NCBI GenBank assembly: GCA_002633005.1
Contig: NMRA01000120.1
Span: 315,056-379,055, forward strand
Reading direction: 5' to 3'
Length of the DNA: 64,000 bases
Origin: Phoronis australis
Lineage: Eukaryota; Phoronida; Phoronidae
In this document: piece by piece, positions 33,701-47,612 of the stretch
Position numbering within the stretch: the first letter of the stretch is position 1
How the letters are laid out: each line of letters opens with the position of its first letter
Translations under genes and position numbers: made by a program
The notes under the pieces: model-generated
Told to the model about the DNA's origin: nothing
Databases searched by the model: none
Seen by the model: the letters and a program-made list of their open reading frames with translations, nothing else

Positions 33701-36700
33701 GCCGGCATTATGATATCAGGAAAGATGTTAAAGCGCTGTTTATTCAATCTGATTGAAACCTGCCCGTCCGCACTGCATGGGATCTTTAGGTGGCGCTGAA
33801 CGCCTGTTCACCAGATCGCCGCCAGGTGGGATAGTGAATTTCAATATGGCGCGACTATTTCGAAAGTCAGCCTGAGGATGCACCCGATAGTTTTTGAGTC
33901 ACGGTTAACTTACCTTTCCCGCAATTTCATTATGTTGGCTACTGCCGAGTTGGGTGATAGTCTTGAGACCTGTACTCAGTATGAAAGCTATGAACGGTGT
34001 TTACTGTTTGTTAAAAGGCAAATTGCTTACTTCCTTTGACGGCAGCTTTCGCTCCCAGCCAATCGTCCTGACAAAAGGGAAATTGAAAGTCAGCAGAAAA
34101 TTCAGATTTGTAAAAACGCAGACTCCGAAGCCTACTTTTCACGCCATACTTTAAGCCTGGAGTATTTTGGCAGTCGGATTGATGATGAAAATGGAACACG
34201 CCCATTTGCTGTTGAGAACCTATGCCGGTCGCGCTCATAATCAGTTGATTAGTTATAGCGCAATTTCCATGATTTCGACACTCACATTATCAATTACCGA
34301 ATGCAATCAAAGCCGTCTCCTGACAACTTTCAGGGCCCTTCACCATCAATAGGCGTTTTGCGAGTTTATAACAATAACGCGAGATTATGTGAGACTTAAC
34401 TGTGACGTCACGGGAAGTGGGGCAAAAGCTTGTCGTTTGGTCATTTGCCCAATACGGTAGCAGAGTGTATTCTGTTATTGCCTTCGAGTTTTTAGCCGTT
34501 TAGTTCGAAAAATGTCCAAAAGCATTGCTGTTATGGCAAATGAACTTCAGATTCGCACTACAATACGTTCTATCGCGTTCTGTACTAATTTCGTCCCGTG
34601 TATTTTAAACGGGCGGTAGGCGAAATCCGCTCACTGGTAAAGTTTTCACCTCGTCGAAAATACATTCTACACCTAAAATTAGCACCTAAAAGGCTCTTAC
34701 TTTCTTCAGTGACTCTTTCTGCTTCTAAACATATCTTCGATGAAGCATATATACGGGAATTCAGGTGACTTAGGCGAAGAATTCCAACTCCACTTTGTGG
34801 TTACTGTTAACTTTGTCCGCGCGCGCGATTACCACAATCAAGTATTTCAACTGAGTCAGGTGAGTATGAGGCAAAGGCTAGCGCGAGACTGAGCGAAGCG
34901 CGAGATCTGGCGCGTGACCTGGCGCGTGACACTTGCAAAATAGCATGAGAAAATATCAAGTGAAATTTGTAAGATTTGTGTCCCTTGGACTTTTTGTTCG
35001 TCAACAGGCGTGATTTCACGTAACTTCCTCAAAATGGCGGCTCTTTAGTGAGAGAAACTCGAGAGAACCGCGAGGTTTTCATGAATATGCTCAAGTTATT
35101 TGTAGACTAAATTGTGTCCAGAGTCAGGGTATGTGTTAATTATAACTTCATGTGCACATATGCATGTTTCATTTGATTTTATTTGCTGTATTTTGAAGTG
35201 AATATCTTTTTATGGGGATACACTATCGCCCCTGTATGCCTGCGCCATTCAGGCCTAGAGCGGGTTAAGTTCCAATTTCAGTCCGTTCACAGCTTCGCAC
35301 AACATAACAAGGTCACATTTTCTTCGTCTATTCACAGTTATTCCACGACCCATCTACCATATCTTAAGTTGTTTTAACGTTTTAAGCGTAAAATTCACCA
35401 TAAGAACTCCAGTAAGTTTTAGCGTGTGTAGCAAAGACTCGGGGCAAAACAAGAGCAATATGGCGGGTTTTGCCCCTTTCCGGTGACGTCACAGCGACTA
35501 GCGAGAAACTCGCAAGTGAGCTATTAACTGAGACTCGGCGACTCGAAAATTTACTAATCGTTTGCCACGCTCCGGGTAATTTTTCCAATTTAACGCGACG
35601 TGATTGGTCAATTTTCGAATAGACTCTCGAGCAAAGTTTGGCGGTCATGGGCGCAGTCTCAAACTGGAAAGACAGCGTGTACTTGCATGCGGAGTTTGTC
35701 TGTCATGTCGCGGAAATGTCATGCGGCCGGAAGACGGGCTAGACTTAGAAAAAGTTGTTTGCTTCGGGGCTCTCTATATCGTCACAAAACATCACTCATT
35801 CCAGCTGAGTAGTGCCTGTTATCATCATCACCACTTTTTCAGATGTGCAATGTACGAATTAAATGTTTATTCCACGTTTTCTCCTTCGACCGCCCTAAAT
35901 GGCTTCTGGTCCCTCAGAGAATCCCGGGGCACAAAGCCCTTTAAATAGGATGGGGGTATTTTACTTGGCTTTGAAAAGTGCGAGCTATTCTTATCCCTCC
36001 CAGGAAAATGAAAATTGCGACAATGTACCGAGAATTCAACTGTACATGTATGTATTTGCACCGTAAGTGTAGAAATGTATTTTACTTCTACCTTCAGCGT
36101 CGCTGAAAAATCATGCCACAAGCACAAAGCCCATCCTTTCCTAACGCTAAAAGTATAAGGAAATGCGTTTCATTTCGGCCCCAGTATCAAGTCTTTGGAA
36201 GAATCGAGGTAGACTCGGTTCGGTTATACTCATAAATATCAAATGAGAAGTATTGCATTGACTACGGAAGCCATTTCTTGATGGCGACAGTGAACAAATC
36301 CAGGCTGGCCCCTGGCTCAAGTTCATCTCTGAGGCTCGCGGGTTCTGTTAGAAGTTTTAGCTTAGTACGTCACAGCATTAACTGAACTGAAAACCATACT
36401 ATATAGCCGCATGAATTTTTGCTATATCATGACACTATGAAGTGAAACGTTAACTCTGCTTTACGTCGTTACCATGCGGGTTGGTGAGTGGTGGTTTAAC
36501 CACTGCATGTGGCCTATTTCTAAACATCTCGTTCTACACATAAAACACTTTACTTACCCTTTTTCGCCGGTAGAAAGAGTAATTGAAAGATATCAGTAAA
36601 ATAGGAACATTCATTAAATTCCATTATGCATTTCCATATTTTGCTCGCAATTTATCTCATTGACATTATTGGTTTTACATCCGAACACGCTTTTTGGGGA

Positions 36701-38194
36701 TGATTGGTTGAATGGGGGGGGGGCAGACTTCAGGAAGTTACTATGTTTGACCAGAGCCATAAAACAATACGTTGTTTTTTTGATATCATTACAAGTCGTC
36801 ACTTCTCGCCGTTGTTTGCGAGACATTTGGTGAAATAAAATCCGGTGTATTTTAGACGCAGCGCCAGGTAGATTGTTCGGCCGCCATCACGGAACCAGTA
36901 GGTTCGATTCCGCGCTACCGCTAATTTCTGTAAAAATTGCTTTTCTTGCCGCTCATGTCCCTGTAAAAGTAAACTCGGTGTCACTCCACTTCGGCGGCCA
37001 TTTTGTGATGACAACTCCAGAAATCAAATTTGAAAAGCTCTGTTTAATGTGACATCTTTCACATCATGTTGATAGAGTAATACTTGGGAATTCGATCTGA
37101 CTAAATTAGTTTGTGGCAAAACAAATAAAATGAAACGAGAACATTATTTATAAGACCATACAACAGACTCTGCCCAAGTTCGAGGCTCTATTTTTCAAGT
37201 CAACTGTAAGTACAAAGAACAGATTGCTTGTACAGATAAATGGGGTGAAGAAGGATTTAATATGGGATAGTAGATTTTTGACAACAAAATTTGGCAACTG
37301 CTTTGCCGATTTGGTTCATTCGCCCTATGATAAAATGAGATAACAATTAAGCGTCTGAAAGGAAGTCCCGGTTTGAACTCGAGACTCGCATTGACATCGC
37401 CGGTCTGTAACAATTCACTGAAACAAGCTCGATTACAGTGGTATCTAAACCAATCGATCACTCGAGGAACAATTTGTTGGTTAATTAGTTGGGATTTTAG
37501 TTGATTGAATTCAGAGAGTGCTTTTGTGTATTGTACATAACATAATATGTACGACTACCACCCAGTCTTGGCGCCATAATCTGAAATGCAACTATCGTGA
37601 GGTCACGGACAGAGAATATTTATCCCAGAGCAACTTTACGCCGGCATTCTTAGGGACACACAACACTTCCGTAAATAAGCATTTACATGGATTTTTCGTA
37701 TGTCTGCGTAAAATTGTTCACCAGTGCCAATAAGTAAGGCTTAGGCGCGTGCAAAACACGTGAAAAAAGAATGTCTTTTCAAAACGCATTGTTTCGAATG
37801 TAGATGCATGGGTATTTGCGCCCATATATGGTAGAACATTGCAGTGAAACTGGGGACACGACAAGGAGAGCTAAGTAGTACAGCAAGTCATTGCTGTATA
37901 AAGGGGTTTTGTGCATACTACAACTGAAACTTATTATTGGCTATTAAAAATTAAAATCATGTTATTCGAGTATTGTCAAACGTTGGAAAATTCGAAGCGA
38001 ATTTGATAACTGGTCCACACAAAGTTTGGTGAATCGACAAGCGTCTACACGCGCCTTGGACTAGAAAACTAGTTCCTATATTTTCACCAGATTAGAATCG
38101 AAAGCGCAAGGAGTTTCACTGAGAAGCATTACTAAAATAGGAACAATTCGTAAGTTGCAATCATGAGTGCATTTGTGTTTTTTATTGGCTATCA
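30771..38194. other. About 7.4 kb of non-coding sequence, no gene seen
   Basis: Segments 29711-29805 and 31068-31150 share a short direct similarity around TTCGGTCATGTCRACAT, perhaps parts of the same dead element. A 10-G run is at 36714-36723. No exon, RNA gene or complete mobile element was recognised. Confidence 0.35.
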
Positions 38195-38480
38195 AATGAA
38201 ATTCAATACCTTTCAACTGTGGTAGCTAAGTGAACCATCTGACATCCAAAAATTATCTTGACTATTCCCTATTTAATTATGTTTATTTGAAGACGTTTGA
38301 TTGCGTATAGAAAAAATTGTCATATTTTGCATTATTACCTGTGATAGAGTGAAGTTCAATGCCGTTCAACTGTGGCGGCCATTTTGATGGTGCACCACCA
38401 GAAAACCAAAACATTATTTTGAACATTACGTATTTAATTCTGCTGTTTTGAAGACATTTGATTTCACGTTGAAAGAGCTT
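38195..38480 (+). repeat. Diverged tandem duplication, unit about 155 bp
   Basis: The blocks ATTCAATACC/GTTCAATGCC, TTCAACTGTGG, CTATTTAATT/GTATTTAATT and TTGAAGACRTTTGATT occur twice in the same order, about 153-161 bp apart. Related fragments lie near 36990-37030. It is non-coding. Confidence 0.5.
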
Positions 38481-38811
38481 CATTTGGTTTCAACTATATT
38501 GGTTGCAGTCAAATTTCTATTATGAAGACCTTATCTGAATAGAAGTGGAGAACTGTACAATTCGTGTACGCTCCAATTTTAGTGGCTGTCTGGGGCATCT
38601 AAAACAACGTTTAGAGACCGTAGTGTTCTTTTCTTTCCCAGGAACTTATTCGAGTACAATAATTGTTGCAGAATCCAAAAAGTCTGAGGCTCAGCAGTAT
38701 TACACTCTGTTATCGCGCCACTACCGCAACAGATTTTCGCCAAAGATGCACCCATGTGGACAACGATATTATTATTATCGAGTTTTTTTATTCTGAATTG
38801 AGATACTACTG

Positions 38812-38950
38812 CACGGGCGGATCCAGGACTTTGAGATAGGGGGCCAGGATTTTTCCCGTCAGACATTCGCACCCCCGAACTGCCAAATGGAATCTGACAG
38901 AATTTTAAGGAGGCCATGGCCCCCTTGGCCCCCCTCTAAATCCATCACTG
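38812..38950. mobile_element. Short hAT-like MITE (139 bp)
   Basis: Ends CACGGGCGGATCCAGG and CAGTGATGGATTTAG (right end read inward) match the ends of 61306-61604. A shared inner block is GAACTGCCAAATGG, inverted in the other copy. G- and C-rich tracts flank the interior. No exact target duplication is visible. Confidence 0.5.
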
Positions 38951-41900
38951 CTACTGAAAACCCTTTTAACTGTGCATTTGTGCGACGAGATGCAACGGAA
39001 TAAAGTTTCCTTTGATTTTCTATGTGACGGAAACGACACCGTAGTTTTGGTGATTGTCTGTGCTACATAAAGTGTGTACGACGGAACATCGCTATGTATC
39101 GTCAAAGAAATAACAGAAACGGTTAAACCCGAATTGGGAGTCGGTGAGTTCTCTCAGGGCAAACTCCCGCCTGCTGCAACACCCCAGTGCAATTTTCCGC
39201 TTGAAAGATTTCATGGTATTTGTATTTCGACTTATAGGATAAGCGTCAATAAACTTTGCCTATATATGCGCAATACACGCTCTAAGAAATACCGCGTGCA
39301 ACTTAACTTTTGCATATGTTTTACGCACCAGTATGTTTCATATTTTTTTTCTATCGTGCACTTTGTATGGTTGTTATTACGACTTAAGAGGACGCCGTCA
39401 GCTTGTATACGTCAATACAAGTTACTTTTATTAAAGTATTCAACGAGGCTAATACCCGTGTAAAGGACTGGGCGAGTTTAAAAATCAATTTTTAATAACC
39501 CAACGGGTGTTAACACGAAAAAGGTAAATGCGGTTAAATTAAATGAAAAGTGCTACGGGGTATAGGTGAATCTTTTTGAGCGTGGTTATAGTTTTACCCA
39601 AAACCCCTACTGTAAAGTCATACTGTCGGTTTGCGTTTACTATGTTGCCTAGAGACGGCGTAAAATTTGGCAGTGTCTAGAACATAATGTCGTTACTTTG
39701 AAGACAGTGGTCACCCTCCCTCGCGACGTCCTCCAGATCCTTTTCAATAGTACAATTCGAGCGCGAAGCGGAGTGCACTCGGTGTCTACAGGCCACTTGC
39801 TGGGAACACTGTATAGTGTATGTGCGTATTTAGGTCCATATGCTCGTATCCAAAATAACGCGCTTTTAAGACATTATTTGCACAAGTGTCTCACCTGACA
39901 TAAATGTATGTGTCGAAATTCAGCCTCAAAGCGCTTGCAACTATTTCCGCACTGGTGGATCTGCCTAACTTTTTACTTGTTGACCCTGGCAAAGATTTCC
40001 TGCACTGGCAGATCTACCACGTCCAAAGGACATACAAAGCCTCGTGTGACCTAAAAGCGATTTGCTGGCGATGTTTTAGTCGTGCCAGAAAGGCGAGACT
40101 GAAGGCCCCCTCGGTGCAGCCCTCTCCACGCAATCCGCATTTGAGTCTTGTATAACTACATGGCTGAGTGTTTTCCGCGTCTTAGTTGATAGTAAGCTTC
40201 TCCATGTAATAGTGAGTGTCTACATAGCTAACTTTGAGCTAGCTTATTTAAGATTGTGGCCAGATATCCCTTATTTAATATTTTCTCCTATCTTGAATTT
40301 CCTTGTTCCCTTGTTAAACATTGCTCGCGAAGCTTGAACACGCTTGCTCCACAATAATAAATCAGAAATGTAAATAAAGCATGTCTTAAAACATTGAATA
40401 AGCTTTTTTGGGCCAGTCACCTTTTCCAACATTGAAATTCAGACTTGAAAAATCTCGTCCACTTGGTAACCAATGTTCTCCAAGCTGGAAAAAGTTTACT
40501 GGTCGACAATGTAACACAAGTTTGCCACACACTAGTTATATTGAATAGGCACGTCGAACAACTTGATCTCGAACATGTTTGAAATCTGTGTAACATGGTA
40601 ATAATGGCATAACATATTAAATTTTAAATCGTAATGATAATAACAATAACAATTATAATAATAATAATAACAATAACAGCAATAATAACAATAGTAATAA
40701 CAATAATAATACTTGTCATCTTATCATGTGAATTCATGTTATGACTAAAAAGTTCACAAATTGATATCAACGTTTTTAATTACAATAAATATTTACTTAG
40801 ATTCAACTTTCATTTCTGTCAAAGATTAGTACAAAAGCAGACACTTTCACGTGGACAGGTTTAGTTAAGATATTTTTGGATTCTCAGCCCGAACATGATT
40901 ACATTTTACACAAGGAGCAAGGAAATTCAACATCTGTAACAGACATTTTTAAGCTTGGTCAGCAAGGTTTCCCCAGGATATGCAGTGAAAGTGCTTAACC
41001 AGTAATTATTAAATATGAAAGGACGAAAAGCTTGTAAAAAATTTACTAAGCTTGAATAGTATTGGTCATCTTGAAAATGAAGACGTACTTTCCAGCTGGA
41101 AAAATGTTACCGAGTGAGCATTGTCCAAGCTTGTCGAGTTTAGTGTCGCACCATGCTTTAAGGAATAAGTCAAGTATAACTAACAGAATATTTTTAAAAA
41201 ATACTCCTCGGGTTTACTCAACTGTTTCACATTTAGACATATGCGTTTGATTCCAAATAAAGGTGCAGCTTCACATTTAGGCGTATGGGCCAAAATGCAG
41301 TTATACGATGTGGTACATGGAACGCGTACTAGGAAGCGTTTGAAATAGACGTGTTCGGTGAACTGCAAAATTATTTTGAATCAAATTTTCTGAGTTAAAC
41401 CTATATTTGATTTTGCGCATTAAAAAAATATCCGGACTATATATCCGTCATGTTTTATCAAAAAATGATAGATTTGAAACAATCTAACCCTCGGGTTAAT
41501 TTCGGACCATCAGCACACTTCTGTTTTGGCGGAGCATTTGCCAAGGAAATTCCATCGGCAAACGCGTGCTTTGACCCCTTTCCTACTTCAAACTTTGAAA
41601 TTGGATTCATCAAGGGTCAGAGAACATTGTTTTTGTTACTGGATTACGCAGCACCCTAGCAAAATGGGGGGAATCGCTGCAAAGCGAAAACCAAAGCACA
41701 TTTTAGAAGTTGGCGACAACACAGGTAGACTAACATCATCTATGCTACGTAAGCCCATAAAACAAATTGCTTTGCGCCATGAATTAAAACGTTTTATAGG
41801 TTTGCTGAACAACAGGCCATAACACGTGTTTTATGTAAAAGTACTTTAATGTTTGTGAAAGTTGCATGCACTTAAACATTAACACCCGCATAAATGTAGA

Positions 41901-44804
41901 CTGCATTCTAAAATACACGAAACAGAAACTAAAATAGCACTGTGAATCATGTACAACAGTAGACTTTAGTTTAATCCGTAACGTGTATATGGTTAATTCA
42001 GTTTAAGCTACATTGTAGCCTAAATACTGGCTAATTTATCACCCCCAAACAATTTTATATGTGCAAATAAAAAAATTCGGCTTTGTCGATGTGTTCTCAA
42101 ATTCTACACTCCTTATTTCCGTAGATATTTCACATGAAGGAAAGCTCGCCAGAAACACGTAAACAACAGATGTCCCTGGATGTGACCTTGCGTGCTCTAT
42201 GACAGGCAAATCTGGCGGAACTCACATAAATGGTAATGCTCGACACACTTGCCCGTTCTAAACACCTGGTCTTTAGACGTGGTGGTGAAAAAGTTTTTGT
42301 TTTTTGAAGAACTATTGGCGCGGCTCACCTGTTGGACGCCGCAGATGAAGCGAAATTACTGGCATGCATACTGAAGCTGGTCGCGGATTGCGCTTAAAAA
42401 CTCATTAGTTTCCCAGTCCAATTCTCATAAATGCCAGAAGATGTTTTTTCTCTAAGTTATTTTTTGTTCTTAACTAACGTGCTGGCGTTCGCTTCTTGAG
42501 CCAATCGTTAAAAATAAAGTGGATGTCGGACATTCAAACCTCTCCGTTACTTCGTAATGTCTTTCGTTGCAAACAACATTTTTGACTGATTTGTTGCAAG
42601 AGGTCGCAAAATTATACTGTCAATTTCCACAAATGTATAATAAATTTCTAGGTCACCGAGATTTCTAATCACGTTCACGTCGTTGTTTTGTTTAATGAAC
42701 TTATTGATATTACACCATATTGACAAGATTCAATTTGCTTATCAATCCGCGAACCGAACTCCCATTGAGCGCACTGCTTATCTTTTCCCTCACACCACCA
42801 TTCTTCAACCGCAAACACATTCCGAATTGCTCGTGAACAGCGTTTTAATTCTCAGGAACAGTGTTCTTTTCTCTACCGACGTTCAGTTCACTGTCAACGT
42901 AGTTCGCCAGGAACGAAAGCGTTCAGCCGGGAGATGAGTTGCAGAGCACAAGAGAACAGAACTTAAATAGAAAGGAATATTGTTCGTAAATAATAAAATG
43001 CGGCTCGTGTGCGTGAGACGAGCGACTGGAAGTCTAGGCCCTCGACAATGCGTTGCGATGTCTACATTTGCGGATCAAAAATACATTACAGGCGATCTCA
43101 AGAGGTTTTTAAGTCGGTTAAACAGTTAACTCGACAAACAATTTACGTGACACTACTTTTTAACCATTTTACAAGTGACCTGTTTTGATTCGCAGCTTCC
43201 ATCATTTCTGACACACCCTCTTGACCTACAGGTTGTTTATATGATTGTTAGGCACGCTAACTGCCAGGATAGTAGCTAAATTTATGACCTCAAGAGTAGC
43301 AGATGTATTTTTAAAATCAGATTCCTTATATGTATCTCATTAAAATGAAAACTTACAAAATACAATTGCCCAATTCCGATATAATATCTAGGCAAGGGTT
43401 AAGATCATTTGGTTTCATTTCTCAGAGATCACCAAGGAAACAAATGCACCCCGAGGTGAGTCGGATTCATGATGCACAAAGGGGAGAAGCAGTAGAACAT
43501 GAACTCTCATTTATCAGTATTTCAGGGATGGTAATCGAGCCCTTGGAACCAAGGAGTACCTTAAGCACCTTCTACAAAATACGTCGTACCGGAAGAACGA
43601 CTGACGAAGAAACTTTCCATGGAATCTGGAATGCAACCACACTCATAAACAGTTACCATGCGTCACAGGCGTTTTCACTGAATAGTGTGCGTTGCAGTCT
43701 GCACCAAGAGTTCTGTGAAGAGTGGTAATAGTCCTGTTCCCTGGGTATGTTCTGCGGTTCATTGCAACGGTTAAACTACCACCCCTGTACATGTAATTTT
43801 TGGCACCATCGTAACAGAGCACCGAAACGTAAGACAGGGACCGTTGTGAGATATTCGTGTAACTATGATACTGCGAAAGGGGTGTGGGTTTGATCTTGGG
43901 CAGAATTCAGTAGCGCGCAATGTGGATTAGTTTTTGTGTAAGTTTGGAACAAGCATATCATTTCCTAACGTAGGCTGAAATGATCTTGAATTTCAAAATA
44001 TTGATGAAAAAAGCAGACGGCTCTCAAAGACAAGCGACTATGAGAAATCTAAAAGAATACCAAGAACACACGTAGCACTTTGATGTGGCAAGCAACGAAT
44101 ATTACAATTTAGACCTTTATATATGTAGATGTTATCGGTTTCTATTTATAGTAGTTTGACCTAAATATTTATATTCAGTTAAATATATGTTTGCATGCAT
44201 GCACCAGTATGCACCCTGTCTAGCTGAAGCCGTTTTTGACTTCGCACACTAACGCCGTTTTACCATAGCGAACATGGTTTCCCGAATTTACAAACGACCA
44301 CAAAAAAGAACGAAAATAGACCCACACTCTGAGGACTTTAATGTATTCATTTTAATTCTTCATACGTGATACTAGTCGGTAAATCAACCTTAATTAAACA
44401 GGGTAATTCACTAACACGATATGAGCTCATCAGAAGTAAAAGTGTAAAAAATGCACGACAAAGGATGTTTTATTCAATTTTCCACCACGTTACACATGCG
44501 TGCATTTGTTACAGGATTAAAACAGGGTTCCAGTCCGAAATTTTCGACTATTTAAAGTCTGATCTGATAAATGATATTACGTCACGTGCCATCTCTCAAA
44601 TATCGTTTATCAATTTATTAGATCACGCTTGGATTCGTCTTGTTATTTCCATATTTTTGTTGACGAAGGATATCAGATCAGAATCCCTTATAGTTGTGTC
44701 TTTCTATAGTTTTTCATTTACCAGAAACAGTATCTAATTGTGGATCGGGATTCATAGTTTAGTTACAGATTTGTCTTCTAATATCTACAAACTCATGGGC
44801 GAGG
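38951..44804. other. About 5.9 kb of non-coding sequence
   Basis: No recognisable gene. The longest ATG-initiated frame, 132 codons at 43330-43728 on plus, has no familiar motif and is within chance length. An AT-rich ATAATAACA microsatellite occurs at about 40632-40711. Confidence 0.35.
40632..40711. repeat. Imperfect (ATA/ACA)n microsatellite
   Basis: Runs of ATAATAACA trinucleotide variants over about 80 bp. Confidence 0.85.
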
Positions 44805-45119
44805 ATGAAATTATTTGGGACTGAGGTTTTCAAAGATGTAAAGGTTATTGATCCTTGCCCATTGCAATGTTTCACTATTTGGAAGGTGTCCTATAATGTC
44901 AGGGGGGAGGGCCTATTGACGATTACAAGGCTCAATACGACAATTTATAGAACAAACTCCACTAAACAACAAGGAGTTGTACTATGGAATTAGTTGACGA
45001 ATACTCTTAGGTATTGTACTGATGTAGTAACTTTCAGCAGTAGACTGTCAAGTCTTTTGAAACAAGAATATACCTGTCAGAGGTGCACTTCATGTATAAG
45101 TATGTCCTTTGATAAGTGA
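44805..45119 (+). pseudogene. Non-LTR retrotransposon ORF2, C-terminal end
   Basis: One frame reads YNVRGEGLLTITRLNT, then KQQGVVLWN, TAG at 44991-44993, then LTNTLRYCTDVVTFSSRLSS and ends at TGA 45117-45119. This matches the usual end of CR1/Jockey-type reverse transcriptase proteins (R..N.R.fs..G..lWNsLp..lr....l..Fk..L). The stop falls where Ser normally stands, one base away from TCG. Upstream sequence no longer reads as reverse transcriptase, so only the 3' end remains. Confidence 0.7.
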
Positions 45120-45291
45120 AGTAAGATATCACTGTCACTGTACATTTTTCATTATGCATATCTCATCCACTGCATCTTTGTATATACTGAAATTTTACCG
45201 GTGACTAGCACTTGTGATAATATTTTTTCTTGTTTTGTATTTTCCTGTACCGATGTAAAATAAACATTTTACTTACTTAATTACTTACTTA
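45120..45291 (+). mobile_element. 3' UTR and short-repeat tail of the same non-LTR element
   Basis: AATAAA occurs at 45259-45264, followed by an ACTT-type tail (ACTTACTTAATTACTTACTT). Short tandem tails instead of poly(A) are usual for CR1/L2-like elements, supporting the assignment of the preceding frame. Confidence 0.6.
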
Positions 45292-47529
45292 GTCAGTGCA
45301 ATAGTATAAATTATAGTATTGTCATGTTTTATACCACTTACGCACAACAACCTCGGCTAATAACATTCACCCATATAAAAACACGAATTTTGAGCGTCAC
45401 TTTTCTTTTCGTTTTGTTGCTTGTTCCTTTAGCTTTTTGTATTTTTATAACTACAGACATTGCACACGGAAAACTCAGGTGATGTTAGCGATCCCTGCGT
45501 AATCAGTTGACTTGCAGCGACACTATCGTACACAGCATATTGTAAGTTTTTTATCCTTTCTTTTAATAATCAAAAACACGTTCAGTTTCGTTAGGCCATC
45601 TGAGAATGCCTCCATATTTAGAGCCAAGGTTGTTTTGCTTTGGTCATTATCTTTATTGAAATTACCCATGCAAACTTCCTATTAGGCTACGATTTATTCA
45701 AAAGCGCGCCAAATGTCACAAGTGCTAAAAAGCTAGTGTTCTCGCATAATTCGTAACTTAAGGTTATCTCAAACTTTATTTAGTGGCCTCCATTCTAACT
45801 CGTATATGTAAAACTAAGCTTTGTCAACTATTAACAGTATGTATTTTCTGAAAGAAAGAAGATCAGGGAATATAAAAATATTTTTTGTATTTATTTACCA
45901 TTATTATTATTACATTAACACTTTTTTAAGTCAAAATTTCATTTTTAAGAAAAGTACGTTCATAGCAAAATAACCCTCGGTCGATTTTAATGAAACCTTT
46001 TTATATGAAAACTTCATCAGATACCTCAAAAACGCAGTTAGGAATTTTCGGATAGTCTTTTCGTTTGGTTTCTATGACAAATCAACTCGCAAAACGTAAG
46101 GTATTTTTGTAAAAATTAGAAGTCGTATTCGTCTTTGTTAAATTACGCAAAAACTAGGTCTTTAGATCGAAAATCCTAATATTTTTTTGAGATTGATAAC
46201 TAAATATTAAGTTTGGAAAGTTTCAATGAAATCCACCACGCCGTTTTCGAGAACTCGTGTCCCTAGGCTCAAATAAAGTCGATTTGCGGAAGCCGAGAAA
46301 AAAGCCGATTAAACTGGGACGAGAGAAAATCTCAGTCATCGGTTAATTATTCGGTGAAAACTTGTTTTCGGTAAATATAACCCATACATGCCTTAACTAT
46401 GTTAGCTATTTCAACATTCACTCGCAATGTCAACTGAATTTGGAGTGCGTAATTAACTTAATTACCATTAAAACCTACCGTCCCCAGCCACGACGTGGGA
46501 TCAACTGTTACTGTTATTTGACCTACTTAAAAGTAGGTCACAGTTCATTGTTATACACACAGTCTGTACACATAATGTGCCGGGAGTCTGATACGAAACC
46601 AAGGATGGATAACAAAAATCAAATTAGTGGTTCAAGCATGTCGTTAGCATGAAATCGAAACAGCAAAATGTCAATTTACTAATTGAATTAAGAAATTTGA
46701 GATTCGATTTGAGTGACAGCCCTCTAACCTTTGATCTCAGATAAGTAGTAAACGGTTCCAAGGTGGATCTGCTAAATCTTTTTTTCTCGCTAATTTGTAT
46801 ATATTTTGTATTTGAAGTTCCCTGAGAATGAAGGTATTTTGCTAGACACGTGAAATATTGTAAACATAGACAATTTTTGTGAATTATGTTTGAGATAATC
46901 TTAAAGGGGCATTTCCTTCGATCACTACATGTACACTATACCTAAAATATAAATAATCGACGAGGTCGTTGAGTTCTGTAGACGCAAGAATGTCGCGAAG
47001 GAAGCTAGTGTGATCACGTGCTTCGCTTGTAAGGCATGACAATATTTCGCGACCTTTTGCGTGAACTTGCATTTTCACGAGATTTTCGAGTCTGTGGAAC
47101 GCACGTCATTCTGCTTAAGCTCGCAAAAGATGTCTCAAAGTTTCCTCACCATTGTGGAAATCCTAAACATATCATTAAGGGCAATGGCAGGTCATCAAGA
47201 GATTCAAAAAGGCTATTGCTTTTGAGAGCTAGGGCAATCCTTTTAAAATCTTCCTGAATTCATACGAATAGCTTAATTACCTGGCATTAAACCCATGCTT
47301 TCCGTCAAAAAATCAAGTTTTTATTTAGGTCACTCTACGTTACAAAATCGGTCTTGTCATGTTTTTTTACTCAGTACAGAAGTGGCCTCTGAGCTTCTAA
47401 ACAACTGGCACTTCGTTATTTCTTCTGACCAATCGTGACCTGAAAACGCCGACGTGACCTGGGTCTGAACGACTTGTCAGGTTTTTACAAGCCAAGAAAT
47501 CACATGAATTTTGACTAAGGAACATTTTG

Positions 47530-47612
47530 AGACCAATTTCATAACGGTAGATGGCCTAAATTAACACTTTTTTGGCAGAAAAGACTGATTTGATACCGCT
47601 TTAAATAAAAAC
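47530..47612 (+). repeat. Dispersed repeat family A, partial copy 3
   Basis: AATTTCATAACGG...GGCCTAAATTAACA...TTTTTTGGCAGAA...ACCGCTTTAAA keeps the block order of 6640-6890 but only the right half is present. Confidence 0.5.

Noticed and set aside
36858-36920. Perfect B box GGTTCGATTCC at 36901, considered as a tRNA gene
   Set aside because: No A box at the right distance, and acceptor and T stems do not pair.
43330-43728. 132-codon plus-strand frame
   Set aside because: No recognisable domain, no neighbouring exons, length within chance expectation.
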